NCBI GenBank assembly: GCA_916048095.2
Contig: OU696577.1
Coordinates: forward strand, 405,001-469,000
Length of the DNA: 64,000 bases
From: Sacculina carcini
Taxonomy: Eukaryota; Arthropoda; Thecostraca; Sacculinidae
Direction of reading: 5' to 3'
In this document: in pieces, positions 35,761 through 49,000 of the stretch
How the letters are laid out: every line of letters begins with the position of its first letter
Numbering within the stretch: position 1 is the first letter of the stretch
Notes under the pieces: model-generated
Seen by the model: only the letters and a program-made list of their open reading frames with translations
Told to the model about the DNA's origin: nothing
Databases searched by the model: none
Position numbers and translations under genes: made by a program

Positions 35761-38553
35761 ATGATGACGGACGTGCAGTCGAGCGTTCCTGCCATGTGCG
35801 TGCAGTGTTCGACGCCTGACGGTCAGCGTCCGACCGAAATATGCGGAGGCGGCGACGACGTGCGTTGTACTGTCGCCTCGTCTGCTTCGTCCGCCGGTCG
35901 GCTGTGTGTGGGCGCGCCAGTGTCCTGTTCGCTGCCGCAGACACACTCCGCCGACGACCTGCTGACACGTCGCGCGGCCGCGGCTCGCACAACCACGCGC
36001 CGACTGTCGGTGACCAGCACCAGCGCCGATGCCGCACGCCTCTTTGATTCGGCAGAATCGGCCGAGGACTCGTCCGTGACGGCCGTGGGTTTGCTGGACG
36101 AACGCACGCCGGCGCTGCTGCAGTCTTTGTCGGTGCCGTCCAGTGGTTCTGCGAGAAACAGCGCAGGCGGCGCTGAAATGTTTGGGTTCCGTGACGGGCG
36201 GAGGCGACTATGCCAGCGACCGCTATCTCCTGCCGTCAGCGATACGGTTCTACCTCCGCCATTCACAGCCGCGGCAGCTACACCGACATCTCGTTCTCGT
36301 GGCGGCAGCGGCGGAGGCGTGAGCGCGTCATCCTTGCAGAAACGCCGGTCGCCGTGGTACAGCGTTCTCAAGTACTCGTACAAGCAGCGCTGCGACGAGT
36401 TTCGACGGCAGTTCGACGTGCCGTCCGACGAGCGCCTGCTGGTCGATTATTCGTGTGCGCAAGTGGACGTGGGCCGTATGATCTACCACGGACGACTGTA
36501 TGTGTCGCAGCACTATGTCTGCTTCGTTTCCAATGTGATTGTGTGGAACAAGGTGAGCTCGCTGTAATTATTGCAGCCGAATTAGGAGTTTTCTCTTGAA
36601 ATTCGTCCTGATCGAAGGCTGTGCATATGTGTGTGTATGCGTCTGTATGTGTGTGTGTGTGTGTGTGCACGGCAGGTGACATTTTGTGTCTCATTGCGTG
36701 ACGTAGTGTCCATCACCAAGATGAACGTGCTGCTGTTTCCGTCGGGCATCACAGTGACAACAGCTGGCGGAGCAAGGCGCGTGCTCAGTTCGTTTGCCTC
36801 ACGAGACCGCGCCTTCGCCACGCTGCACTCTATTTGGCGTCGTTGTGTGGAGCGTCGGGAACTGCGAGCCAGTCAGTTGTGGCGCTTTGTGCATCAGCTG
36901 TACGGGGACCAGCTGGGACTGACCAGCGATGACGATGATTATGTGGTGCCGGCGGACGCTGGCGGCGGCGCAGCGGTGACCAACGGCTGTGCCGGTCACG
37001 AGCACGATGATGGCGACGACGAGCAGACACCGACGGCCGGCATTTTGACGGCTGCAGCGGCGGCGGAGGCTGAGTCGCACGAATCGTGTCGAGAAGATGG
37101 TCAAGTGGTCGATATGTCGCCCCAGCGCACCGTCGATACGTCTCGTGCAATAATCACAGCTGCGTCGGACAGCGAGCTGGACAGCAGTATCAGCAGTGAC
37201 GGGGACGATAGTTGTGTCAGTGACGGCGACAGTGGGCGGTGTGATGGCCAGCTGCATCGAGGCCGTCACGTGACATCGCTGCAACTGCCACTGCATGTTG
37301 ACCAGGCGTTCACGCTGCTCTTCACTCACTCGGACTTTGTCGACGCGTTTCACAGCGAGCGCCGCTATTACGACGTGTCGGTGGGCGAGTGGGAGACCAG
37401 CGGCGGTGGTGTGCAGACACGCTGCGTCACGTTCCGGCTGGACGTCAACCACCCGCTGGGCAAGACGACCACGGTGACTGAGCGACAGACTCTGTCCTCC
37501 TCCAGTCGGCCAGGCCGGCATTATCAGGTGGACGCGCTGGTCGACAACAGCGGAGTGCCGATGGCCGATGTTTTCTACCTGAACAAGCACTACTGCCTGA
37601 CAGCCACTGCAGGCACAGCCGCCACAGTGGGCGGGGCCTGTAGTACGCTGGATATCTGGTGCGCCGTGCAGTTTCGTCGCAGCACGCTGTTTCGCGGCTT
37701 CATCGAACGCACGGCCAATGACGGAATGGACGAGCATCACGCCGCACTCAACCGACTGCTGCGCGTCACCGTATGCAACTCAGCGGCGATCACGACTTCA
37801 TCGGCCGGCGGAGGTGTCTCAGCCAGTGCAGTCAGCTGTGTGTCGACACCGGCGGCTGCCGTGCTAACAGCCACTCAGATGGGCGGCGGCAGTAAACACA
37901 AGCGTGTGAGAAGACGACTGCACAGCTCCGCCGCGGCCTCAACCAGCCTCACAACAACAACAACAACAAGTGCATTGGCAGCGACCACAGCAGCTGCCGG
38001 TGTTTTCAGCGGCCAGGACGCCGTATCTGGCCTGGGCAGTGGCGGTGGCAGTGGTGGAGATGCCAGCGCTGCGTCATCATGCAGCGGAGGCCGACGCTGG
38101 AGTTCGACGCTGCCGCTGGTGTTGTCGTGCGCGCTGCTGCTTCTCAACAGCTACATGTACTGGCGTGTGTGGCAGCTGACAGAACACACGGCCCAGCTGC
38201 TGCCTGCAGACCGAGCAGCCGGCAGTTTGGACTGGCAACACGAGTTGAAGCGCGAGCAGCAGCGTCATGCCGACGAGCAGTTATTATGGCGCCGCCTGGT
38301 GGCAGATGTGGCGTGTGTGTTGCGTCACACTGAGACTGTACTGACACTGTTGCGACAGTCTCGCGTGCAACAGCCTGCTGATGACGTGTGTGTTGATAGC
38401 CGGCGAGAAGCTGGGACAACAGTCGAGGCAGGTGAATTTGTCACTGATGACACAGAACAAGCAGCAAGTAGCGGACAAGCCGATACAATAACAAACACTG
38501 AAACTGAAACACTGAAACAATTACACACTGAAGCTGAAACAATTACACACTGA
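35761..38553 (+). CDS. GRAMD1: GRAMD1 / Aster protein (GRAM and VASt domains)
   Basis: An ER-anchored sterol-transfer protein acting at ER-plasma membrane contacts. Exons 35761-36552 and 36676-38553 (phase 0) give 889 aa. Residues 1-207 are low-complexity Ser/Ala/Arg-rich. The GRAM domain (about 208-330) shows DERLLVDYSCA, HGRLYVSQHYVCFVSNV, VSITKMNVLLFPSGI and SFASRDRAF. An acidic linker follows. The VASt/ASTER domain (about 465-625) starts LQLPLHVDQAFTLLFTHSDF and includes FRLDVNHPLGKTTTVTERQ and DVFYLNKHYCL. A Ser/Ala/Gly-rich linker, one membrane span (about 742-763, LPLVLSCALLLLNSYMYW) and a Gln/Arg-rich tail close the protein. Coding GC content is far above the flanks. The second exon is unusually large; vertebrate paralogues have many small exons. 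Confidence 0.93.
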
Positions 38554-38665
38554 TACACTGATACATTGATACACTGATACACTGAAGCAATGACACACTC
38601 TGATACACTGAAACAATTACACACTGATACACTGAATACTGGTATACAATGCCACTCTGATACAC
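38500..38665 (+). repeat. ACACTGAWAC repeat across the GRAMD1 stop codon
   Basis: Short repeats of ACACTGAAACAATTACACAC and GATACACTGATACATTG type begin in the last codons (Glu-Thr-Glu-Thr, Leu-His-Thr-Glu) and continue past the stop, so the end of the protein is made of repeat sequence. Confidence 0.8.
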
Positions 38666-38821
38666 TCGTGTTCTGATGCACTTTTGCCACTGCTGAATTC
38701 GTGTTCATATACGCAAACACACGCGCTTACACGCGCACGTGTTTGTATCTCACCTGCGAATGATCAGGTTTGCCTCCAACTTGTGTCTTTCACCGACTTT
38801 GTGTGTGTGTGTGTGTGTGTG

Positions 38822-38875
<54 letters not shown>

Positions 38876-41800
38876 GGTGTGTGGGTGGGTGAAAGAGTGG
38901 AGGAATGTTTGAAATGGTTGTGCGGCATTTTCGGTGTGTTTTGAGCGTGTTTTTTACTGGTTTAGTTGTGGTTGTGATTTAGCGTCTGTGTAGTCTCAAT
39001 ATTGTTTCTACTTACTATTATTTGCCTTCTGCGAAAGCACTCCAATGTTATTTCTCATTGTGTTGTCTCCCGTAGCATTGTGTGTGCGAGAGAGAGGTGT
39101 ATAGGAGTTCAATATTGGTAGTGCAATGCATATCATTGTGTGTGTAGCCTTTATGTGTTGTTGAGGATGCGTGTGTGATGTATTGTATTTGATGTATTGG
39201 TGCTGCTGACTTGTGTTTGTTTGCCGTCTGTTCCATCTGTGATTTATTTCTTCCTCTGCTTGTTGTCAGTGTGGCGGTTGTAGCTGTTGTTTTTCAAGTT
39301 TGTATCGTTCGTTACAGCATTGCTGGTTGTCAGGGATTTGGCATGACAGGTGGCTCGCACTATGTTGTGCGTTGATTTGCGCTCGTCTTCCGCGTTTGTC
39401 GCGAGTTGTGTTGTAGGACTGTTTTGTCCCGCCACTGTTGGCGAGAGATCTCCTCTTGCCAACATAAACTCCACAACGAGTCGATGGCGTGTTTGGTGTG
39501 TCCGAGTGTAAGCATTTAGCCTTGACCGGAGTTTCCTGATCAGAGTCCCGCCGACCTGTGAATTATGTGTGATCTTGCCAGGGTTCCTTCAATTTTGATT
39601 TCATTGATGTCTGCCAATATCTGAGCAGGCTCATTCCAACGGTTACAAAATAATGATTGTACTATAAGTAATGAGTATATGTAAACCTTAGAACTTTCAA
39701 AGGCGTAATCGTGTGTTCAATAATTGGAAGAGTTCTGAGAGTGTAGATTGCTTGGAGAGTCCTGATCTAGACACACTTGTGCCTGGTCGAAACGTTTCAC
39801 AAAACTGCGGTCATTTGTTCAGTTGAGATGGCTTCACAAAATACCAGTCATTTCTTCGTTGTCTGTTTCCCATGCTACGTCTGTATTCTCCGTCAGTCGT
39901 GGCTTTCTGTGTTCCGGTTCTGAGCTTGTGTCGGCGATAGCTCTCACTGATGAGCTCTCTCAAAAACTGATTTTTATACGTTTTTTATATCTCCTAGTGG
40001 CTTGGATTTTATATCTCCTAGTGGCTTGGTTCGAGCAATATTGCCTTGAAGTCATGGTCACATATCTTTTTTGCTTATTTCGTGTTTGTTGAGCCTCCAT
40101 TTAACCTAGCTGGAAGTGTGTTGTGAACCAGCCGCAAATGAAGTCCATCCAAACACCGAACGATTTCGTATATCACTATTGGTGTTATATCCCACTGAGA
40201 AGTTGTGAGAATGCATTCATTTTTGAACATACTTGTGCTTGTTTTTCACTGCCTGATTAATGCATATTCATATTCAGGAGACTTGGTCAAAGTTGGTTAC
40301 AATGCGTTGAGAACGTTTGTGCGAAGGTAGTTAGAAATGTGCCATGATGTCAATTTGTAGATGTTCTATAAACATATATGAATACAATTATTGAGATGAA
40401 AATACAGCACGCGTTGTATGGTTGTTTTTCGCTGTGTCCTCGGTCATCGCGATCACGCTTTCCAGTGAATTGCCTACCTTTCTGTCTATTGATATTGGAA
40501 CATTTGTTTCATTATGTAGCGACCGTGAATGCAAAGTGAGTGTTTGGATCGCCGCGCTGATACAGGCTTGTACCACGTTTTACAAAGTGCTCTTGTCCTA
40601 CGTCGGATGGAGATCTCGAGGAGTGGACAAGACGTCATGACTCTGGTCTCTGATGTATGAGGACGGTGGGTGATTTTTAACATGCCAATCTAGAGTGGTC
40701 GAACAGCAGCGAGAACATTGTGATCACTTGGGCGTCATCTGATGAAGAAGTCATCCTGGACAGCCCATGTAGTCACGGGCCATGTACTGAACCAACACCT
40801 CTGATTGAGTCTACCGGAGTTACTGGTGTGATGGGCAAACAGTGGGGTTTGCCATATAGTCACAGGGAATATGCATGTCACGTCATTTTCATAATAAAAC
40901 CACAATCAGCCAGGCCAGACAGGTCAGAGCGAACTGTCACGAATCACTGATAAAATAAAATGATTTTTATAAATAACACTTGATATTTGCGAGCGTGTAC
41001 GCACTTGGAATTTTTAAGATTGACTTGCGAAACACGATTAAATCTCATATACCTGACGCACACGTATTGAGTGAGACCAGCCAACACGGGGCACACTGTT
41101 TTGGTGGCACGAGTATATTGATCGACACAGAGCACAACCAATGTGCACCGTACTGCGTGCATACAAAAACACCGTCGCGTCCACACACACACACTATTAC
41201 ACCGATATACAACATACAAAACGACACTTCTGACACAAGACACATATCACAAGATGGTAGCAGTGCTGTGGTGGTCAAAACCGCACCACTCAAACGATAA
41301 AACGACGGCCAGACACCGCAAAAACAGATATATCACCGGCGCCGCACACTTTGCACACGAAGAAACACACAATCGAACAAACAAGTGGTGTATGCCGCGT
41401 CTAAATTGATCACGTACGAAGGACAGGGTTCAAAATTTCTCCAAACTAATATCGCACGCCAAATCATCAACAGCGTGTTTCACCGTCACATACACACTAA
41501 CACATACACACACACACACACAGTGGCAGTAAAGAAAATGGAAACGGGCAGCTGCGCATTACAAACATGATCAACATACACACACACCGTTCTGATTAAA
41601 ACCATGCTGGGAGGTAAATAGTAGAGAATTTGGTATCGTTCAAAGTGCGACACAAATTACACACACACACATACACACACACATGCGTGACATATATCAA
41701 CGCAGTTATTAGAGCTATACGATGTTGAAAAGTTGAGATGATGCGTGATGTCGCACGCAGATATAATGGAGCGAATAATATCCGGCCGATTTGCCATGAT

Positions 41801-42239
41801 CCACATTGTCACACGTCCAGCGTCCACACACAAGTAATACTAAACTCTCTCTCACACACAAACACAGATGTATATAGGAGTGCTACTTTCCACCCATCTG
41901 TATGCATGTCTGTCTGTGTGGGTGTGTGTGTAGGCTAAATTAATCGCGTTGTTTCGGTCGTAGCAACCGATTTGAAAGACTGAGGAGAACACAAATGAAC
42001 GCCTAACACACACTGACACACACAAGGCAGAGGTAGACAGATTGTCACATTGTTGGTGAAACTAGTTCGCCCCAAATAAAAATCACACGCATAGGTAAAC
42101 ATACACATACACGATATATCGCCTACTCGCTCAATTGTTGCTCCAAATGAAATCCACCTCCAAACACACAGGCGTTAGTGGTGGGGCTCGGGAGTGACGC
42201 GCATGGTAGCGGGACAGCTGGTTGCCGTCGCTGTTGAGA
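38554..42239. other. Convergent region between GRAMD1 and DYRK2
   Basis: A TG run lies at 38801-38875 and scattered CA runs at 41180-41530 and 41660-41685. One SINE body lies at 40785-40905. Part must be the two 3' UTRs. No reading frame here is convincing. Confidence 0.4.
40785..40905 (+). mobile_element. SINE body fragment (tRNA-Lys family)
   Basis: CCAACACCTCTGATTGAGTC, then TACCGGAGTTACTG, ATGGGC-ACAGTGGG and TATAGTC follow in the same order and spacing as in the SINE at 13055. The tRNA head is lost or unrecognisable. Confidence 0.75.
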
Positions 42240-45200
42240 TCATCGTGGCTTGCTGTCACTGGATGTCGTGTTGCTTGACACGGTCACACACGGCACCGCA
42301 CATGAGCCAAGTGACGGATGAGTGGACGCCGCCGCAGTTGTACAACTGCCATTCACCAGTAGTGGCTGATAAACTGACTCACGCAGCAAACCTCCTCCAC
42401 CGTTGGCACGCGTCTGATCCACACTGACAGCGCTGATCATGCCGGCCGACGCGTTCAACTTGCCACTGCTGCGCGACAAATGTCTGGACGGTGCGGCGCC
42501 GGCGGCCGACGGAAGCGGCGCTACGGCGGAGGCGACCTGCGAGTCGGCGGCGGAGACGGGCGGTCGCGGCAGGCGCCGACGCAGCCACGGATGTCGCAGT
42601 GCGTTGGAGGGCGTCAGTCGTGCGGCAGGGTCCCACTCGAGACAGCGACGCAGAAAGTCGACAAACAACACGTCTTGACAGCCCTTGAGCGCCTTGGTGA
42701 ACGAGCGCGAGCCAGGAGGACCCCGCGTTTGACCGCGTCTCGAGCGACCGCCGCCCATCACCACCTCGCCGTCGGGCAGTGTGACGGCACGAGCGTAGCG
42801 CGGGTATCCCTTGCTGCTGAAGAAGTTCTTGGAGCGTTTGCACACGTCGAGCAGTCGCTGTGGCGGCATGCCGAGCAGCTCGATGGTGCAGGCCAACTGG
42901 TCGGCCTCATCTTCGCCAGGCAGCAGCGGGTAGCCGGTCAGCAGCTCGGCCAGGATACAGCCCAGCGACCACACGTCAATCGGCATGCCGTACTTGCCGC
43001 CCAGGATCACCTCGGGCGCCCGGTAGAAGCGGGACTGGATGTAGGTGTACACACGGTGACTCTCGTAACAACTCGAGCCGAAATCGATCACCTGCGATCA
43101 CATACACGCACGTGTCAACAGGCATGGCAAAATTAGCACCAAACAGATGATGGACAGGGACCGATTAGAACGGTTTAATCTCAGCAATCCAGCAAAAGAC
43201 TCGTTGTATTGGCTCATAACTGTCCTCCAGTTTTCATTTTGGCCATGGAAGAGCAAGACAGCAGAGGAGTCATATGAACATTCGAGATTAGAAGGACTAT
43301 ATGAAAAGGCGGCTTCTCTAACAGGACGTATTGAGCATTTGTGTGTGCGTGTGAACTTTGACTAGATTAGTGACATCGATAATGGCTCATCTGCAGAACC
43401 ACGCCACTCGAACAACTCACACACATATATAGCCGCCTGTTATACACGCACAGATGCATTAAACGTACACAACACACACACACGTACACAAGTTTGCCTT
43501 GCAAATCAATGGCCCGTGGACTTAATACCATCTCACACGATCACCGCCTGTTTCACCAATTCATCACAAGCACACGATAAACATTCACCAGCCCGCCGGC
43601 AAATGCTTTTTGCTTGCATAAACAACAAACAACACAGTGCAAACACTGGCGCTAGTCCAATTAGCGCCGAATTGAACGACAAGACGTGCCTACACACACA
43701 CACACACACATACAGACAGACAGACAGACTACACGACCTCAACACTTCACGACTGTGATGGTACAACGACCTCCGCACATACGCAGTGTGGAGACGGCAC
43801 ATGGACATGCACACAAACATGCATACCGATGCACATCTACGGTGAGCAGACACATCACGGTGAGTGGTCGCGGTCACGCTCCAAATCTGTCGAATCTGTA
43901 TGTGAGTGTGTGTGTGTGTGTGTGTGTGTGCGCCATCATCCAGGCGGTCACCGGTTAGAAAGTGGTCGTCATCATCGTCAAATGCGAGCACATAGACACA
44001 CACACACATGCATACACATTATGGGATGCAAACACCGACACACTGTCATTTGGCATAGTGCAGCAGTTCGATACAGGAGCCGGTCCAATTGACCAATTGG
44101 ACAATAATGGACGCGACCGGGTGCCGTTCATCGACCGACACAACGACACGTGCGACCTTTGTCACCGACCTAGCTGGCTGGCCCGTGTATTGTACCAACA
44201 AACACACACACACACAGACACAGACATACACACACAAGTGATGAATACTGCGCTGATCATTGTCCACGTCAAAGAAGACAAGACGTTGACATGGACACAC
44301 GATACTCGTATCCTGCATTTGCCTGTCGTTCCAGCTTCCTTGCTGGAAATGTTTCTCACGCCGATGCGCCTTGTGCTCTATCAACATCTGGATATAATAG
44401 GTCGCAATCAAACAGTGCGTGAATACACACAATCACTTGGTGAATTACGCGGCAAACAATAAGTCGGCAACTAGCAGCACGCCAGTCGACAACACACATC
44501 ACAGCAGCAAGTGCACACCGCCGCAGCCACAGATTGCACGAGACTCGCGCGAGACTTGATCAAAACTTGATCCGAGACAACAACACAGACGGCAAATTAG
44601 CACACGTCAAGGTCACACGCACACGCACCTGAATATCAGCAGCGGCAGATGGCGAACGTGTCCGCGTGTGTTTGTGTTTGTGCCACCGTCCAAGTGCAGT
44701 GCACAAGATTGTAAAAGTCAACCACTCATTGACAGATACACACAAATACAAGTGGGCAAAAATTGCCTGCAGATACACACAGAACGTGCATAAACTCACT
44801 CATAAACACAACACACCAATTATCATTCACTAAAACCGATCAAAAATCGTCTGAATGACGACAATTATCTCAACGATCACCACGGAGAAAGGACAAAAAG
44901 TCCAGCATTCAGCGACTTCAGAGAGAGTTGGCTGTTGGCTGGCATTGAGCGCAAGTATCCATTGTGAATGAAAAATACGATGGCTGGCATATTGAACGTT
45001 CTCATAAAGGGAGCCAGTAGAGAAACTTCATTAATTTCTGTTACACCGAAGCTCACTAATAAGTGGCGGCGCCAGGATTCTTCTGACGGAGGGCTGAGGG
45101 GGGACTAAAGAAAAAGTTGTGGGGGCTTGGCGAAGCATGAAGAACTACACTCGAACGCTGACTACATGATATAATATAATAAGGGACTGGGGCACACTGA

Positions 45201-45953
45201 TTCAGTCCTCGAACTTGAACCATAACTACAGGACTTCATTTACAGTGATAAGAAATTTTATTGTCCATGATCATGATTTTTGGGAGGGCTTAGCATATTT
45301 GGAGGGGCTCCCCCCATTGGCGCCGCCACTGTCACTAATACAGCTAAACTATTTTCCTGAGTATGACAGGCCAACACACATACTGTTCCAGGGACATAAC
45401 TAACCGACAATTTAAACAACACATTAATCCATGTTAAGCCGAGTGTAAAATAGTCGGTGATTCAATCTGGGATGAAATGATGCTGGATTCCAGGAAAATA
45501 TGGTTGTGCCAAGTCAAGTCACCAATATCTCAAGTGCTACTCTACAAACCCACCCACACAAACATCAGTGCACGTGAGAAAGAAAGGCACGCAGAGAGGA
45601 GATGGAGAGAACCATCAATTGTGACGACCCTTCATCAAGCGGAAAGTGAAAGCGCACGGAAGTTAGCAGCACACACACATACACACACACACACACGAGC
45701 GTTACACGAGGCCGTGCTCGACTGTCTGTCTGTCTGTCTGTCGCACAGTGCATGTCATGCTCGACTGTCTGTCTGTCTGTCTGTCGCACAGTGCATGTCA
45801 TGCACGCTTGTGCGAGCGCAATGTGAACAACACTAGCTGTCCAAGGCGCAGCACACATACACACACACACGCACGGTGATTGTTGGGCGGAGAACTAGAG
45901 CATATAGCAAGCAGTCAGTGGCTGCCACAGTGAACATACAGTGAGACGAAGCA

Positions 45954-46026
<73 letters not shown>

Positions 46027-49000
46027 CACCTGTCGTCAACCACAAATTTGTCTGCACAAACCAGCATCATCATAACGACCTTCTGACACAGCATCATCAT
46101 AACATCGCTCACTTGACACAACATCATCATAACATCGCTCACTTGACACATCATCATAACATCGCTCACTTGACACAACATCATCATAACATCGCTCACT
46201 TGACACAACATCATCATAACATCGCTCACTTGACACAACATCATCATAACACCGCTCACTTGACACAACATCATCATAACATCGCTCACTTGACACATCA
46301 TCATAACACCGCTCACTTGACACATCATCATCATAACATCGCTCACTTGACACAACATCATCATAACATCGCTCACTTGACACATCATCATCATAACATC
46401 GCTCACTTGACACAACATCATCATAACATCGCTCACTTGACACATCATCATAACATCGCTCACTTGACACAACATCATCATAACATCGCTCACTTGACAC
46501 AACATCATCATAACATAGCTCACTTGACACAACATCATCATAACATCGCTCACTTGACACAACATCATCACAACATCGCTCACTTGACACAACATCATCA
46601 TAACATCGCTCACTTGACACATCATCATAACACCGCTCACTTGACACATCATCATCATAACATCGCTCACTTGACACAACATCATCATAACATCGCTCAC
46701 TTGACACAACATCATCATAACATCGCTCACTTGACACAACATCATCATAACATCGCTCACTTGACACATCATCATCATAACACCGCTCACTTGACACATC
46801 ATCATCATAACATCGCTCACTTGACACAACATCATCATAACATCGCTCACTTGACACAACATCATCATAACACCGCTCACTTGACACAACATCATCATAA
46901 CACCGCTCACTTGACACATCATCATCATAACACCGCTCACTTGACACATCATCATCATAACATCGCTCACTTGACACAATATCATCACAACATAGCTCAC
47001 TTGACACATCATCATAACATCGCTCACTTGACACATCATCATCATAACACCGCTCACTTGACACAACATCATCATAACATAGCTCACTTGACACATCATC
47101 ATAACATCGCTCACTTGACACATCATCATCATAACATCGCTCACTTGACACATCATCATCATAACATCGCTCACTTGACACATCATCATAACACCGCTCA
47201 CTTGACACATCATCATCATAACATCGCTCACTTGACACATCATCATCATAACATCGCTCACTTGACACATCATCATAACACCGCTCACTTGACACATCAT
47301 CATCATAACATCGCTCACTTGACACAACATCATCATAACATCGCTCACTTGACACAACATCATCATAACATCGCTCACTTGACACAACATCATCATAACA
47401 TCGCTAACTTGACACAACATCATCATAACACCGCTCACTTGACACATCATCATCATAACATAGCTCACTTGACACAACATCATCATAACATCGCTCACTT
47501 GACACAACATCATCATAACATCGCTCACTTGACACAACATCATCATAACACCGCTCACTTGACACAACATCATCATAACATCGCTCACTTGACACATCAT
47601 CATAACATCGCTCACTTGACACAACATCATCATAACATCGCTCACTTGACACAACATCATCATAACATCGCTCACTTGACACAATATCATCATAACACCG
47701 CTCACTTGACAAAACATCATCATAACATAGCTCACTTGACACATCATCATCATAACATCGCTCACTTGACACAACATCATCATAACATCGCTCACTTGAC
47801 ACAACATCATCATAACACCGCTCACTTGACACATCATCATAACATCGCTCACTTGACACAACATCATCATAACATCGCTCACTTGACACAACATCATCAT
47901 AACATCGCTCACTTGACACAACATCATCATAACATCGCTCACTTGACACATCATCATCATAACATCGCTCACTTGACACAACATCATCATAACACCGCTC
48001 ACTTGACAAAACATCATCATAACACCGCTCACTTGACACATCATCATCATAACATCGCTCACTTGACAACACATCATCATAACATCGCTCACTTGACACA
48101 ACATCATCATAACATCGCTCACTTGACACAACATCATCACAACATCGCTCACTTGACACATCATCATCATAACATCGCTCACTTGACACAACATCATCAT
48201 AACACCGCTCACTTGACACAACATCATCATAACATCGCTCACTTGACACATCATCATCATAACATCGCTCACTTGACACATCATCATCATAATACCGCTC
48301 ACTTGACACATCATCATCATAACATAGCTCACTTGACACAACATCGCATAAAACTACAAGCTGGAACAAATGCGGCCACGTGGTGTAAAAACCATACAAC
48401 TAATATCAATATTATTTGGAAGGAAATAAAGATAATATACTTGTTGTAATATAATGTTGTATGACTCAATGTTACTAACTAAACTAATGTTTTAATATAA
48501 TGTTGTGCAACTCAGCATAATTGCTCAACCGAATAAACCAGCTCCGAAAAATTCCCAAATACCGGCTTTGTAGAACAAATGAGTCTTTTCCTTGTTATAC
48601 CGAGAAAGAACATTGTTGCATTGCACATGGCTCGGGGGATGAGTCATCATGCATTAGTGTTCAAAGTTGAATCAGTTGGTCAATTGCATGATACTCTAAA
48701 CTGTTTTCGGCCTAGTCAATTACAACACACACATACCTCAATGAAAAGTATATTGCGTAAAGAATAATTTTCAATATATTTAAATTCTACCATTTTCGTG
48801 TATTGTTATTTAAAAAAATATATTATAAAAATATATTATAATATTTTTTGCTATGCTGATTTTGAGGATAATATACCCCAGCACAATTCAATTCTGAATT
48901 CACAAAACTGAGCCCAGCACAATTCTCGGAGGGTATAATTGCATATCCATACCCCCAGCCCATTTGTAGGGGAATATATATACCCCCAGGATCTACGCCG

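Noticed and set aside
46113-48449. Very long open frames on both strands (778 and 809 codons) rich in His/Met/Cys
   Set aside because: They are translations of a 30/27-bp tandem repeat whose steps are multiples of three, inside the DYRK2 intron.
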